Shown here: piece after piece, positions 1-7,758 of the stretch
Numbering within the stretch: position 1 is the stretch's first letter
Layout of the letters: each line of letters opens with the position of its first letter
Assembly (NCBI RefSeq): GCF_013137895.1
Contig: NZ_CP053538.1
Coordinates: forward strand, 3,565,001-3,629,000
Origin: Hymenobacter taeanensis
GTDB lineage: Bacteria > Bacteroidota > Bacteroidia > Cytophagales > Hymenobacteraceae
Reading direction: 5' to 3'
Length of the DNA stretch: 64,000 bases
Position numbers and translations under genes: made by a program
The notes under the pieces: generated by a model
Told to the model about the DNA's origin: nothing
Databases searched by the model: none
Seen by the model: only the letters and a program-made list of their open reading frames with translations

Positions 1-81
1 AAAGCTGCTGATTACGGCATCGTAGGCGACGTTTTTGACGTATTGCCCAAACTAACCCAGGCCGTCAAGGAACTGGGCTAG
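1..81 (+). CDS. etfA: Electron transfer flavoprotein alpha subunit, C-terminal end (partial)
   Basis: Only the last 26 codons and the TAG stop are in the window. The tail reads AADYGIVGDVFDVLPKLTQA and then VKELG. This matches the conserved C-terminus of EtfA, where an ADYG(I/L)VGD stretch lies in the FAD-binding domain and precedes the terminal helix. EtfA pairs with EtfB to carry electrons from acyl-CoA dehydrogenases to the respiratory chain. The bulk of the gene, and probably etfB, lies upstream of base 1. The call rests on a short tail, so it is good but not certain. Confidence 0.75.
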   Translation, partial: KAADYGIVGDVFDVLPKLTQAVKELG

Positions 82-204
82 GCCACTCTGATACCTCGAA
101 ATGGCTATTACTTCTCGAAAAACTCGCTTTTTCGTCAATTGCTTAGCACTTTCGTATAGTCAGTACGGCAAGGTCTAATACTTCAGAAATCAGTACGTTC
201 CCTG

Positions 205-831
205 GTGAAAAAAATTCAGCTCGAAATTCTGGGCCTCTCGTCCAGCCAGTCGCAGTCTGGCTCATTCGCCCTTATTTTGGGCGAGAAGACCGGCAACCGG
301 CGCTTGCCGATTATAATCGGCATGTTTGAGGCGCAGAGTATCGCCATTCAGATAGAGAAAATCAACCCGAACCGGCCGCTCACGCATGACCTGTTCAAGT
401 CCTTTGCTGAGCAGGTGCACGTGGTAGTGCTGGAGGTTCTGATTTCCGACCTCAAAGAAGGCGTGTTCTACTCGAAGATTGTGTGCTCCGATGGGGCTAC
501 AACGTTTGAGTTGGATTCGCGCCCTTCCGACGCCATTGCCATCGGCCTCCGCTTTGGGGTGCCCATCTTCACGGTGGAAAGCGTGCTTAGCGAAGCCGGT
601 ATCATCCTGTCAGACCTCGACGAAAACGCCGATGAGGACACCGACGATGAGGATGATGACGATGACGACACGCCCGGCGGTGACCCCGCCACGCCTCAAG
701 TGGAGCAGCGTGAGCCCAGTGGGCAGGTATCCTTGGATGAGCTGACCAAAATGCTGGCTCAGGCCCTTGAAAAGGAGGACTACGAAAAAGCCGCTAAAAT
801 CCGCGACGAGCTAAACAAACGTAACGGGTAA
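205..831 (+). CDS. Bifunctional nuclease family protein (DUF151) with C-terminal UVR domain
   Basis: 208 residues from a GTG start; no ATG fits the conserved N-terminus MKKIQLEILG. Residues 1-135 form the DUF151 bifunctional nuclease fold, with the hallmark SRPSDAIAIGLRFGVPIF at 105-122. A very acidic low-complexity linker follows (about 138-156, almost all Asp/Glu). Residues 176-207 match the UVR motif (DELTKMLAQALEKEDYEKAA), the helical hairpin found in UvrB/UvrC and McsA. The DUF151 plus UVR arrangement is typical of Bacteroidota; homologues have been linked to RNase/DNase activity, but the physiological role is unclear. It follows etfA by 123 bp and ends just before a strong hairpin. Confidence 0.88.
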   Translation: MKKIQLEILGLSSSQSQSGSFALILGEKTGNRRLPIIIGMFEAQSIAIQIEKINPNRPLTHDLFKSFAEQVHVVVLEVLISDLKEGVFYSKIVCSDGATTFELDSRPSDAIAIGLRFGVPIFTVESVLSEAGIILSDLDENADEDTDDEDDDDDDTPGGDPATPQVEQREPSGQVSLDELTKMLAQALEKEDYEKAAKIRDELNKRNG

Positions 832-837
832 GGCACT

Positions 838-896
838 TGGCCTAGCAAAAGAAACGGCTTCTCTGGTTCAGGGAAGCCGTTTCTTTTGCTAGGCCA
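838..896. terminator. Perfect 24-bp hairpin after the bifunctional nuclease gene
   Basis: Arms 838-861 and 873-896 are exact reverse complements around an 11-nt loop. The stem contains AAAAGAAACGGCTTC and its mirror ending TTTCTTTT, so it can give a U-rich 3' side when transcribed from the left. The outer ends of both arms are the octamer TGGCCTAG/CTAGGCCA seen all over this window. It is most likely the intrinsic terminator of the gene ending at 831. Confidence 0.75.
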
Positions 897-963
897 GTAT
901 GGCGTAGACTATGCTGCCGGCTTGTTGTTACTTTGCTGCTTACTCACCCATTTCCCTCGTTTT

Positions 964-1515
964 ATGGAGACACCTGCTGCTCCCGACCTGCGCTTTCCTA
1001 TTGGCTACCCCGTTTTACCAGACGAGACGTTGGATAGGGAAGCTCGCACCGCCTACATTGCCCAGATAGCCCTGCTTCCAGACCAAGTACGAGCGGCGGT
1101 AACGGGCCTTACTCCGGTCCAACTGGACACGCCTTACCGGCCCGGCGGCTGGACGGTGCGCCAGGTTATTCATCACCTGCCCGATTCTCACATGAACAGC
1201 TACGTCCGCTTCAAGCTGGCGCTAACGGAAGAGGTACCCACTATAAGCCCCTATGAGGAGCAATTGTGGGCTGAGCTGCCCGATAGCCAGGCTACGCCCG
1301 TAGCCGTATCGCTGGCGCTGCTGGAGGCCCTTCACATTCGCTGGACCTTTCTGTTGCGTAACCTCACCGACTCGCAGTGGCAGCGCACATTTTACCACCC
1401 CGGCAGCAAGCGCACATTTACCCTCGACCAGGCGCTGGTGCTGTACGCCTGGCATGGCCGACACCATTTGGCGCATATCGGGAACCTGGTATACCGGGAG
1501 GGGTGGCGCCGTTGA
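964..1515 (+). CDS. YfiT-like DinB-superfamily putative metal-dependent hydrolase/bacillithiol transferase
   Basis: 183 residues from the ATG at 964; an upstream in-frame start would run through the terminator hairpin and is unlikely. The protein is a four-helix DinB/YfiT type. Key features are YRPGGWTVRQVIHHLPDSH at 58-76, which supplies metal-binding His, and HGRHHLAHI near 164-172, which supplies the second metal-binding pair. The family includes bacillithiol S-transferases and uncharacterised metal-dependent hydrolases. The substrate here is unknown. A TACTTTG box at 929-935, about 28 bp before the ATG, resembles a Bacteroidota -7 element. The gene converges on the Mla-type transport genes and shares their long palindromic terminator region. 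Confidence 0.8.
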   Translation: METPAAPDLRFPIGYPVLPDETLDREARTAYIAQIALLPDQVRAAVTGLTPVQLDTPYRPGGWTVRQVIHHLPDSHMNSYVRFKLALTEEVPTISPYEEQLWAELPDSQATPVAVSLALLEALHIRWTFLLRNLTDSQWQRTFYHPGSKRTFTLDQALVLYAWHGRHHLAHIGNLVYREGWRR

Positions 1516-1599
1516 TCAAAGTAATTGCCTCAGTTTTAAAGCGGAAGACGTTGTTGAATTCAATACCTGCGCTCAGCAACTATTCTACTAATACTTACT

Positions 1600-1691
1600 C
1601 ATCTAGTAATACCTACTCAGCCCAAAGGCCAAGGCCGGTTCAGGTACCTGAACCGGCCTTGGCCTTTGGGCTGAGTAGGTATTACTAGATG
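1600..1691. repeat. 92-bp perfect palindrome, probable bidirectional terminator
   Basis: Bases 1600-1645 are the exact reverse complement of 1646-1691, a 46-bp arm pair with no spacer (centre CAGGTACCTG). It sits between convergent genes and includes the stop codon of the reverse-strand ATPase gene at 1685-1687. A shortened copy of the arm start (TACTAATACTTACT) lies just to the left at about 1587-1600. Functionally it would terminate transcription in both directions, but the arm length is far above that of an ordinary terminator. Confidence 0.7.
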
Positions 1692-2494
1692 TTGATGGCT
1701 TCGTCGGTGGTGGCGGCAGCTAGGCCACCCTGAATTTCGTCGTCTACTTTCTTGGCGGCCCGTACGAGGCTGCTGCTGAAGATAAATTCTTTGAGTTCTG
1801 GTACCTGGGCGTTTAGAATTTCGTCCTTGTTGCCATCCCAGAGCTTCTGGCCTTTGTAGAGGAAGATAATATGGTCACCGATTTCCACTACCGAGTTCAT
1901 ATCGTGGGTTACTACTACCGTTGTAATGCCGTACTCGTGTGTGATTTCGTGAATCAGCTCGTCAATCTTGATACTCGTGAGTGGGTCGAGGCCCGAGTTA
2001 GGTTCGTCGCAGAAAAGGTAGGTACAATTGGGCGCAATGGCCCGGGCAATACCAACCCGTTTCTTCATACCCCCCGAAATTTCGGAAGGCATTTTAGTAC
2101 CGGCATTTTCCAGACCTACGCGCTTGAGGCAAAATTCTACCCTGTCTTGGCGCTCTTCTCGGCTCATCTCGGTCATGAGCATCTTGAGGGGAAACTCTAC
2201 GTTCTCGGCCACTGTCATGGAATCGAACAGCGCCGAGCCTTGGAACAGCATACCAATTTTGCGTCGGATTTCCTGCTTGATATCCACCTTGTTATTGGTA
2301 AACACGGTGCCATCAAAGGTGATGCTGCCAATATCGGGCTTCATGAGGCCTACAATGCACTGCAGCAATACCGACTTACCCGTGCCCGAGCCGCCCAGCA
2401 GCAGGTTGCACTTGCCCGTCTCGAAGGTGCAATTGATGCCTTTCAGCACCTGATTACCATCGAAGGATTTCTGGATATTATGAACTTCAATCAT
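1685..2494 (-). CDS. mlaF: ABC transporter ATP-binding protein, MlaF/Mkl type (phospholipid transport)
   Basis: 269 residues. Walker A GGSGTGKS at 34-41, signature SGGMK at 140-144, Walker B with Asp163-Glu164 (CDEPNSGLDP) and switch His197 are all intact. The SEISGGMKKRVGIARAIA and EPNSGLDP wording is typical of the MlaF branch that energises MCE-dependent lipid transport between inner and outer membrane. It lies 62 bp downstream of the MlaE-like permease on the same strand, so they probably form one unit. No MlaD/MCE gene follows in the window, because the next gene is convergent; the MCE partner would be encoded elsewhere. The stop codon lies inside a 92-bp palindrome. Confidence 0.88.
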   Translation of the reverse strand: MIEVHNIQKSFDGNQVLKGINCTFETGKCNLLLGGSGTGKSVLLQCIVGLMKPDIGSITFDGTVFTNNKVDIKQEIRRKIGMLFQGSALFDSMTVAENVEFPLKMLMTEMSREERQDRVEFCLKRVGLENAGTKMPSEISGGMKKRVGIARAIAPNCTYLFCDEPNSGLDPLTSIKIDELIHEITHEYGITTVVVTHDMNSVVEIGDHIIFLYKGQKLWDGNKDEILNAQVPELKEFIFSSSLVRAAKKVDDEIQGGLAAATTDEAINI

Positions 2495-2556
2495 AGGGAA
2501 AAGCAGATAGTTGGAAGCGGAGAGTGAGCGTGCGGGTGCACCTCGGGCTTCTGAGG

Positions 2557-3288
2557 TTATAGCAACAAGGCGGCCAGTGCAAAGTCAGCTATCAGGATAG
2601 CAATAATGGAGTTATTAACGGCATCAGTACTGGCGGCGCCAACTTCCAGCGCGCCACCCTGAGTGAAATACCCCTTGAAGGCTGAAATTGCGGATACCAG
2701 GAAAGCAAAGACCACTGATTTAATCAGGGCGAAGACAATGTTGTAGGCGATAAAGTCAGTGCGAATGCCTTCTACATATTCCTGAGCAGAAATAGCGCCC
2801 GTAAGCGTGCCGGCCAGATAGCCACCAATAATAGACAGCGCCATGGCCAGAACAACCAGCAGCGGAAACATGAGCATTGCCGCAATAATGCGGGGTAGCA
2901 CCAGGTAAGAGGCCGAGTTAATGCCCATTACTTCCAGAGCCGAAACCTGCTCCGTGATGCGCATGGTGCCTAGGCCACCTGCAATGCTGGAGCCCACCTT
3001 GCCGGCCAGTACAATGCTGGTAATAGTAGGAGCCAATTCCAGGATGGTCATTTCCCGTACCATATACCCAATAGTGCTCTTCGGGATGAGCGGGTTGGTT
3101 AGGTTATAGGCAATCTGAACGCAGGTTACGGCCCCGATAAAGGCTGAAACAATAGCTACAATGAAAATGGAGTTTACCCCAATAATGATGCACTCATCAA
3201 TAGTGCGGTTCCAGAGAACCGCGAAACGCTCCTTTCGGGAGAGCATACTTTGAATGAAGAGCAGAAATTCGCCAAATGACTTGACCAT
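2557..3288 (-). CDS. mlaE: ABC transporter permease, MlaE family
   Basis: 243 residues, a typical MlaE permease length. Conserved family wording includes FIGAVTCVQIAYNL, a central ELAPTITSIVLAGKVGSSIAGGLGTMR, and TEQVSALEVMGINSASYLVLPR. Several hydrophobic helices are present, around residues 35-60, 140-165, 185-205 and 225-243. It is the membrane half of a lipid transport complex with the ATPase directly downstream. The start ATG at 3288 is preceded by about 115 bp shared with the divergent SDR gene at 3404. Confidence 0.88.
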   Translation of the reverse strand: MVKSFGEFLLFIQSMLSRKERFAVLWNRTIDECIIIGVNSIFIVAIVSAFIGAVTCVQIAYNLTNPLIPKSTIGYMVREMTILELAPTITSIVLAGKVGSSIAGGLGTMRITEQVSALEVMGINSASYLVLPRIIAAMLMFPLLVVLAMALSIIGGYLAGTLTGAISAQEYVEGIRTDFIAYNIVFALIKSVVFAFLVSAISAFKGYFTQGGALEVGAASTDAVNNSIIAILIADFALAALLL

Positions 3289-3403
3289 AGAAGCGGCAGA
3301 GAAGGAGGAAAAGCGAGTACTTGCGGGCGGGTAAGCCTACGACTATTCTATAGAAGAGCTTGCCCGCTTCACTTACGTAAAAACAGTTTCAGCAATCAAA
3401 GGA

Positions 3404-4117
3404 ATGCAAAAAAATATCGTGGTGATTACGGGAGGTACCAAAGGAATTGGGCGGGCGCTGGTACTCAGGTTTCTGCGCGCCGGTTATCCGGTAGCAACCT
3501 GTGCCCGCTCAGCCCAAGACCTACAGGAGCTACAGACAACGGTAGTGGCTGAACTGCCGGCTGCCCAACTGCACACGCACGCCGCCGACTTAAGCCAGCA
3601 GAATGAAACCCGCCGCTTCACTGACTTTTTGAGTGGCCTGGGCCAGGTAGAAGTGCTTATCAACAATACTGGCTCCTTCATTCCGGGCCGGCTGCAAGAC
3701 GAGCCCCTCGATGGCTCGCAGCTGCGCCAAATGCTGGATGTGAACCTGCTCAGCGCCTACGACGTGACGCTGGCCCTGCTGCCCGGCCTTATCACGCGCC
3801 GCAATGGGCATATCTTCAATATCTGCTCCACGGCCAGCCTCACGGCGTACCCCAACGGGGGCTCCTATGGCATTGCCAAGTTTGCCTTGCTGGGCATGAC
3901 CAAAAACCTGCGCGAGGAGCTAAAGCAGCACAATATACGGGTGACGGCCGTGCTGCCCGGCGCTACCCTCACGGCCAGCTGGGAAGGCACCGACCTACCC
4001 GCCGAACGATTTATAAAGGCCGAAGACGTGGCTGAAGCCATCTTCAGCACCTTTAGCCTCTCACCGCAGGCAGTAATTGAAGAACTGCTGATCCGCCCTC
4101 AACTGGGAGACTTGTAG
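3404..4117 (+). CDS. SDR family NAD(P)-dependent oxidoreductase
   Basis: 237 residues, a classical short-chain dehydrogenase. It has the nucleotide-binding glycine motif TGGTKGIG at 9-16, NNTG at 86-89, a serine around 141-143 and the catalytic YGIAK (Tyr154, Lys158). The C-terminus is short and has no recognisable substrate-specific signature. The wording VAEAIFSTFSL near the end resembles 3-oxoacyl-ACP-reductase-like SDRs, so the substrate cannot be assigned. It is transcribed divergently from mlaE and followed by a clear hairpin terminator at 4133-4172, so it is probably monocistronic. Confidence 0.85.
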   Translation: MQKNIVVITGGTKGIGRALVLRFLRAGYPVATCARSAQDLQELQTTVVAELPAAQLHTHAADLSQQNETRRFTDFLSGLGQVEVLINNTGSFIPGRLQDEPLDGSQLRQMLDVNLLSAYDVTLALLPGLITRRNGHIFNICSTASLTAYPNGGSYGIAKFALLGMTKNLREELKQHNIRVTAVLPGATLTASWEGTDLPAERFIKAEDVAEAIFSTFSLSPQAVIEELLIRPQLGDL

Positions 4118-4132
4118 GCCTGTAAGCTTTCA

Positions 4133-4172
4133 GTTGGGCGGAGGTCTTGTAGCAGATAGACTTCCGCCCAAC
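4133..4172 (+). terminator. Hairpin terminator after the SDR gene
   Basis: Arms 4133-4147 and 4158-4172 pair in 14 of 15 positions (GTTGGGCGGAGGTCT against AGACTTCCGCCCAAC) around a 10-nt loop. It lies between the forward SDR gene and the convergent DUF2807 gene. No long U-tract follows. Confidence 0.6.
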
Positions 4173-4246
4173 GAAACGCTGTCAGTCAGTAGGAGGTAAA
4201 GACAAAACTTGAGTTAAAACTGGTGAGGTACATGGGAAGCAGTGCC

Positions 4247-5008
4247 TTACTCCCGCACCAGCTTGCCCTTACCCGTGATTTGCAACGTGGCGCTGCTGGC
4301 CGGGATACCGCTGTAAAATATGGTGCCCGTGCCCGCGTGGGTACCCACTAACGCCTGCGTAACGGTAAAATGGCCGTTGCCATTGGTGGAGCTATTACCG
4401 CGCAGGTAGATTCGGCTGGTAGGTAGGTCAGTGGCGTAGGTGCTGCCATTGCCGCCAATGGTGAGGTGCAACTCCTGCGTACGGCCCTCCAGGTAAATGT
4501 CGCCCAACTCGTACTGGTCCATGTTCAGATACTGGCTCTGCAGGTTGAGGCGAAAGTCGCCGGAGCCGATGAGGTGGGCAAAAAGCGTATCGGCCCGGAA
4601 CGTGCCCTCGGTCTGTATATCGGACTGCCCGCGCAGAAATACGTCGTGAATACGGGGCGTGTGCAAGGTTACCTCGCGGGGCGTGTTGTAGCGGCGTACC
4701 CAGTTACAGCGGCTGGTGTTGCGGATAATCATCTGATTGCCAGTTACTTCCAGCCGGATATCCTCCTGCAGGTTTTTGCCCGCCCTCACCTCGGCATAAG
4801 TCTCGCTATCCTGCACCAGGGTAACGGTAATGTTGTCGTAGGTAGTGAGTACGCGGAAGGGGGATAGGGCGCGCCGCTCCGTGGTAATATTGCCGGTGCT
4901 GGTGAAACAGCCTGCTTCGTTTTCTTTACTGCACGAGGTCAGAATCCCAAAAGCCGCTACTCCCAGCACAGTTACACGTAAAAGCCGGCGAGGGACGCTA
5001 ACTTGCAT
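4247..5008 (-). CDS. DUF2807 lipoprotein (putative auto-transporter adhesin head GIN domain)
   Basis: About 253 residues from the ATG at 5008; an in-frame ATG at 5029 adds seven residues before the signal peptide and is less likely. The start MQVSVPRRLLRVTVLGVAAF leads to a lipobox ILTSC, giving a lipidated Cys. Residues from about 40 onward form a right-handed beta-helix-like DUF2807/GIN domain, with short repeated strands such as LRGQSDIQTEG, LIGSGDFRLNL and IGGNGSTYA. The domain is common in Bacteroidota envelope proteins and has no established function. It is divergent from the next SDR gene, with only 33 bp between starts, so the two promoters must overlap. Confidence 0.8.
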   Translation of the reverse strand: MQVSVPRRLLRVTVLGVAAFGILTSCSKENEAGCFTSTGNITTERRALSPFRVLTTYDNITVTLVQDSETYAEVRAGKNLQEDIRLEVTGNQMIIRNTSRCNWVRRYNTPREVTLHTPRIHDVFLRGQSDIQTEGTFRADTLFAHLIGSGDFRLNLQSQYLNMDQYELGDIYLEGRTQELHLTIGGNGSTYATDLPTSRIYLRGNSSTNGNGHFTVTQALVGTHAGTGTIFYSGIPASSATLQITGKGKLVRE

Positions 5009-5041
5009 CCCTATTTCAAACCACGACATATCCCGAAAACG

Positions 5042-5734
5042 ATGGACCTAAGCGGCAAGGTAGCCATTATCACAGGCGTCAGCAAAGGAATTGGGCGGTC
5101 AACCGCCGAAGCACTGTTAGCTAAAGGGGCTATCGTGGCGGGTTGGGGCCGCACGGCGCCCGAAGGCTTGGAGCATGAGCGATTCCAATTCTTTGAGTGC
5201 GATGTACGCAATGAAATAGCCGTACAGGAGGCCTACACCAATACGCAACGTGAGCTAGGTCCGGAAATCCAGATACTGGTAAATAACGCCGGTATAGGCC
5301 ACTTTGGCCCCGTGGACGGCTTTTCGTCGGATGACTGGCACGAAATGTTTGATACCAACGTGCACGGGGTGTTTTACTGCACCAAGGCGGTGTTGCCCCA
5401 GATGAAAAAGCAGCACCTCGGCCACATCATCAACGTGGCCTCTCTGGCCGGTACGGCCGGTACGGCTAACTTAGCTGGCTACTGCGCTACTAAATATGCC
5501 ATTCGGGGCTTCTCTGACGCCTTGTTCAAGGAAGTGCGCCCCGATGGCGTGCGCGTGACCTGCGTAATGCCAGGCTCCGTAGAAACCAACTTCAACGGTG
5601 CTGAGCCCGGCCAGGAGCCCGACCCCCACAAGATGCAACCCGAAGACATTGCCGCCGCCATTGTGCATGCCCTAGAAGCGCCGCAAACGGTCATGATTTC
5701 TGAGCTGCAAATGCGACCTACGCAGCCTAAGTAG
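5042..5734 (+). CDS. SDR family oxidoreductase (3-ketoacyl-ACP reductase-like)
   Basis: 230 residues from the ATG at 5042. An upstream in-frame ATG at 5003 would overlap the start of the divergent gene and precede the conserved MDLSGKVAIITG. Motifs are TGVSKGIG at 11-18, NNAG at 81-84, Ser134 and YCATK with Tyr147/Lys151. All catalytic residues are present. The AEALLAKGA and GFSDALFKEVRPDGVRVTCV wording is that of the FabG-like classical SDRs. The substrate is unknown. It is not obviously related to its neighbour at 3404 beyond family level. Confidence 0.85.
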   Translation: MDLSGKVAIITGVSKGIGRSTAEALLAKGAIVAGWGRTAPEGLEHERFQFFECDVRNEIAVQEAYTNTQRELGPEIQILVNNAGIGHFGPVDGFSSDDWHEMFDTNVHGVFYCTKAVLPQMKKQHLGHIINVASLAGTAGTANLAGYCATKYAIRGFSDALFKEVRPDGVRVTCVMPGSVETNFNGAEPGQEPDPHKMQPEDIAAAIVHALEAPQTVMISELQMRPTQPK

Positions 5735-5834
5735 TGGTTGAGTGTTACTTGGTGGCTGTGGGTTCTCTGATTTCTTCTGACACCAAACCGGCAACAAGTA
5801 ACAGCGTACCAACCAGCACCTGACAACTCAACAA

Positions 5835-6743
5835 ATGGTAGAAGTTCAACAGTTGACGAAGACCTTTGGCGCACAAGCGGCCGTCAATAACATCAGCTTT
5901 ACGGCGGGTAAGGGCGAGATAGTAGGCTTTTTGGGGCCGAACGGAGCCGGTAAGTCCACCACCATGAAGATTGCCACCGGTTACCTGCCACCTTCGGCGG
6001 GCACAGTGGTAGTAGATGGCTACGACGTGCAAACGGCCCCACTGGAGGTGCGTCGCCGCGTGGGCTATCTGCCAGAGCATAACCCGCTCTACCTAGATAT
6101 GTATGTGCACGAGTACCTAGAGTTTATTGGCTCAGTGCACGGCCTGAAAGGCAGCCACCTGCGTCAGCGGGCCAGCCAAATGGTAGAGCGTGTAGGCCTG
6201 GGCCGTGAGCAAAACAAGCAAATCGGGGCACTATCCAAAGGTTACCGCCAGCGTGTAGGCCTGGCCCAGGCCCTCATCCACGACCCTGGCGTGCTCATCC
6301 TTGATGAGCCCACTACTGGCCTAGACCCTAACCAGATTGGGGAAATCCGGACGTTGATACGGGAGCTGGGTCAGGATAAGACGGTCATTTTCTCTACCCA
6401 TATTCTGCCCGAGGTGGCGGCCCTGTGCAGCCGGGCCGTTATCATCAACCGCGGCCAACTGGTAGCCGACTCGCCCGTGTCGGAGCTGGGTGCCAAAGCC
6501 GTTGGCGAAACCATCATCCGGGCCGAGTTTGAGCAGCCAATTGATACCGCGCCGCTACTAGCGCTGCCGGGTATCAACCAGGTAGAGCAGGAGAGCGGCA
6601 ACACCTACCGCATTCGGGCCGCCGCAGGCTCTGATCAGCGCGGAGCTATTTCGCGCTTAGCCGCTCAACATGGGTGGGTGCTCCTTGGCCTCCGGCAAGA
6701 GGAGCAGTCGTTGGAGCAGATATTCCAGACCCTAACAAAATGA
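5835..6743 (+). CDS. gldA: Gliding motility ABC transporter ATP-binding subunit GldA
   Basis: 302 residues. Walker A GPNGAGKS at 34-41, signature LSKGY at 133-137 followed by RQRVGLAQAL, Walker B LILDEPTTGLDP with Glu158, and the H-loop FSTHILPEV. The C-terminal 80 residues are the DUF4162-like extension of GldA/NatA-type ATPases. In Bacteroidota, GldA with GldF and GldG forms an ABC transporter required for gliding in Flavobacterium johnsoniae. Here gldF and gldG follow on the same strand, which supports the call. A spacer of about 150 bp holding an inverted-repeat element separates gldA from gldF. Confidence 0.88.
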   Translation: MVEVQQLTKTFGAQAAVNNISFTAGKGEIVGFLGPNGAGKSTTMKIATGYLPPSAGTVVVDGYDVQTAPLEVRRRVGYLPEHNPLYLDMYVHEYLEFIGSVHGLKGSHLRQRASQMVERVGLGREQNKQIGALSKGYRQRVGLAQALIHDPGVLILDEPTTGLDPNQIGEIRTLIRELGQDKTVIFSTHILPEVAALCSRAVIINRGQLVADSPVSELGAKAVGETIIRAEFEQPIDTAPLLALPGINQVEQESGNTYRIRAAAGSDQRGAISRLAAQHGWVLLGLRQEEQSLEQIFQTLTK

Positions 6744-6760
6744 TACGAGACGCTAAGAAA

Positions 6761-6859
6761 AACGTCAGGCTGAGCGGAAACAAAGCATCTCTACCGCTTT
6801 GTAGAATTGCTAACCTATCATCCAGACTCTATACCTCTTAGCAAGCTCCACATGACGTT
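6761..6859. repeat. Inverted-repeat-bounded extragenic element between gldA and gldF
   Basis: The element begins AACGTCAGGCTGAGC and ends GCTCCACATGACGTT. These termini are reverse complements in 11 of 15 positions. Inside it is the phrase AAAGCATCTCTACCGCTTTG. From memory, short intergenic elements of this layout (AACGTCATGCTGAGC ... GAAGCATCTC ... ATGACGTT) recur in Hymenobacter and relatives, so this is probably a degenerate copy of a REP/MITE-like repeat. Only one copy is visible here. Confidence 0.5.
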
Positions 6860-6897
6860 GTTTGTCTTCCGTAAAATCATCAGCACATCACTACCAG

Positions 6898-7623
6898 ATG
6901 TACGCCATACTTCGCAAAGAATTTAACGCTTTCCTTAGCTCCCCAGTGGCCTACGTGGTTATTGCGGTGTTTTTGGTGGCTACGGGCCTGTTCGTGTGGG
7001 TCTTCCCCGACAGCAGTGTGCTCGACTACGGCTACGCCGACTTGCAGACGCTGTTCAACATGGCCCCCTGGATCTTCCTGTTCCTGATTCCGGCCATTAC
7101 CATGCGCACCTTCGCCGAGGAGAAGAAGGCGGGCACCATTGAGCTGTTGCTGACCCGCCCACTCACCGATGGGCAGATAATAGGAGGGAAGTACCTGGCG
7201 TGCCTGCTGCTGGCCCTGCTGGCTCTCGTGCCCACGCTGCTCTACTACTACTCGGTATACCAACTGGGCGCGCCCAAAGGCAACATCGACTCGGCCGCAA
7301 CGGTAGGCTCGTACATAGGCCTAGTGCTGCTAGCGGCCGTGTTTGCCGCTATTGGCATCTTCGCCAGCGCCATTACCCGCGACCAGATTATTGCTTTTCT
7401 GGTAGCCGTGGTGGGGTGCTTTCTGGTGTATTCGGGGTTTGACTCGCTGGCTTCAGTATTTGATGGTGCACCCGCTTATTACATCAGCCAGCTTGGTATT
7501 GCGGCCCACTACCGCGACCTGAGCAAAGGCCTCATTGATTCCCGCGACCTGCTGTACTTCTTCAGTTTAATTGCCGGCTTGCTGCTCGGCACGCGGCTGG
7601 TTCTGCAAAGCCGCAACTGGTAA
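6898..7623 (+). CDS. gldF: Gliding motility ABC transporter permease GldF
   Basis: 241 residues from the ATG at 6898. A TTG at 6862 would only add twelve non-conserved residues and would overlap the repeat element. The start MYAILRKEFNAFLSSPVAYV and the FAEEKKAGTIELLLTRPLTD segment near residue 80 are diagnostic of GldF and of ABC-2 type permeases. About six membrane helices are visible. Together with GldA (ATPase) and GldG (soluble domain with two anchoring helices) it forms the gliding transporter; the exported substrate is not known. gldG follows after 135 bp. Confidence 0.88.
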   Translation: MYAILRKEFNAFLSSPVAYVVIAVFLVATGLFVWVFPDSSVLDYGYADLQTLFNMAPWIFLFLIPAITMRTFAEEKKAGTIELLLTRPLTDGQIIGGKYLACLLLALLALVPTLLYYYSVYQLGAPKGNIDSAATVGSYIGLVLLAAVFAAIGIFASAITRDQIIAFLVAVVGCFLVYSGFDSLASVFDGAPAYYISQLGIAAHYRDLSKGLIDSRDLLYFFSLIAGLLLGTRLVLQSRNW

Positions 7624-7758
7624 TCTATATCATCACCCTCCCTCATCCAACTAACGAAAGTTACTGGCCTAGCACCATTCTCTGCTAAGTAAGTGGCCTA
7701 GTATAGCCCCTTGTAGGGCTCCGGATGATGAATGAATCTGATTTGACTCTGCCGTTAT

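Noticed and set aside
886..963. Upstream start for the YfiT-like gene
   Set aside because: It overlaps the right arm of the terminator hairpin and adds residues not typical of the family; the ATG at 964 fits.
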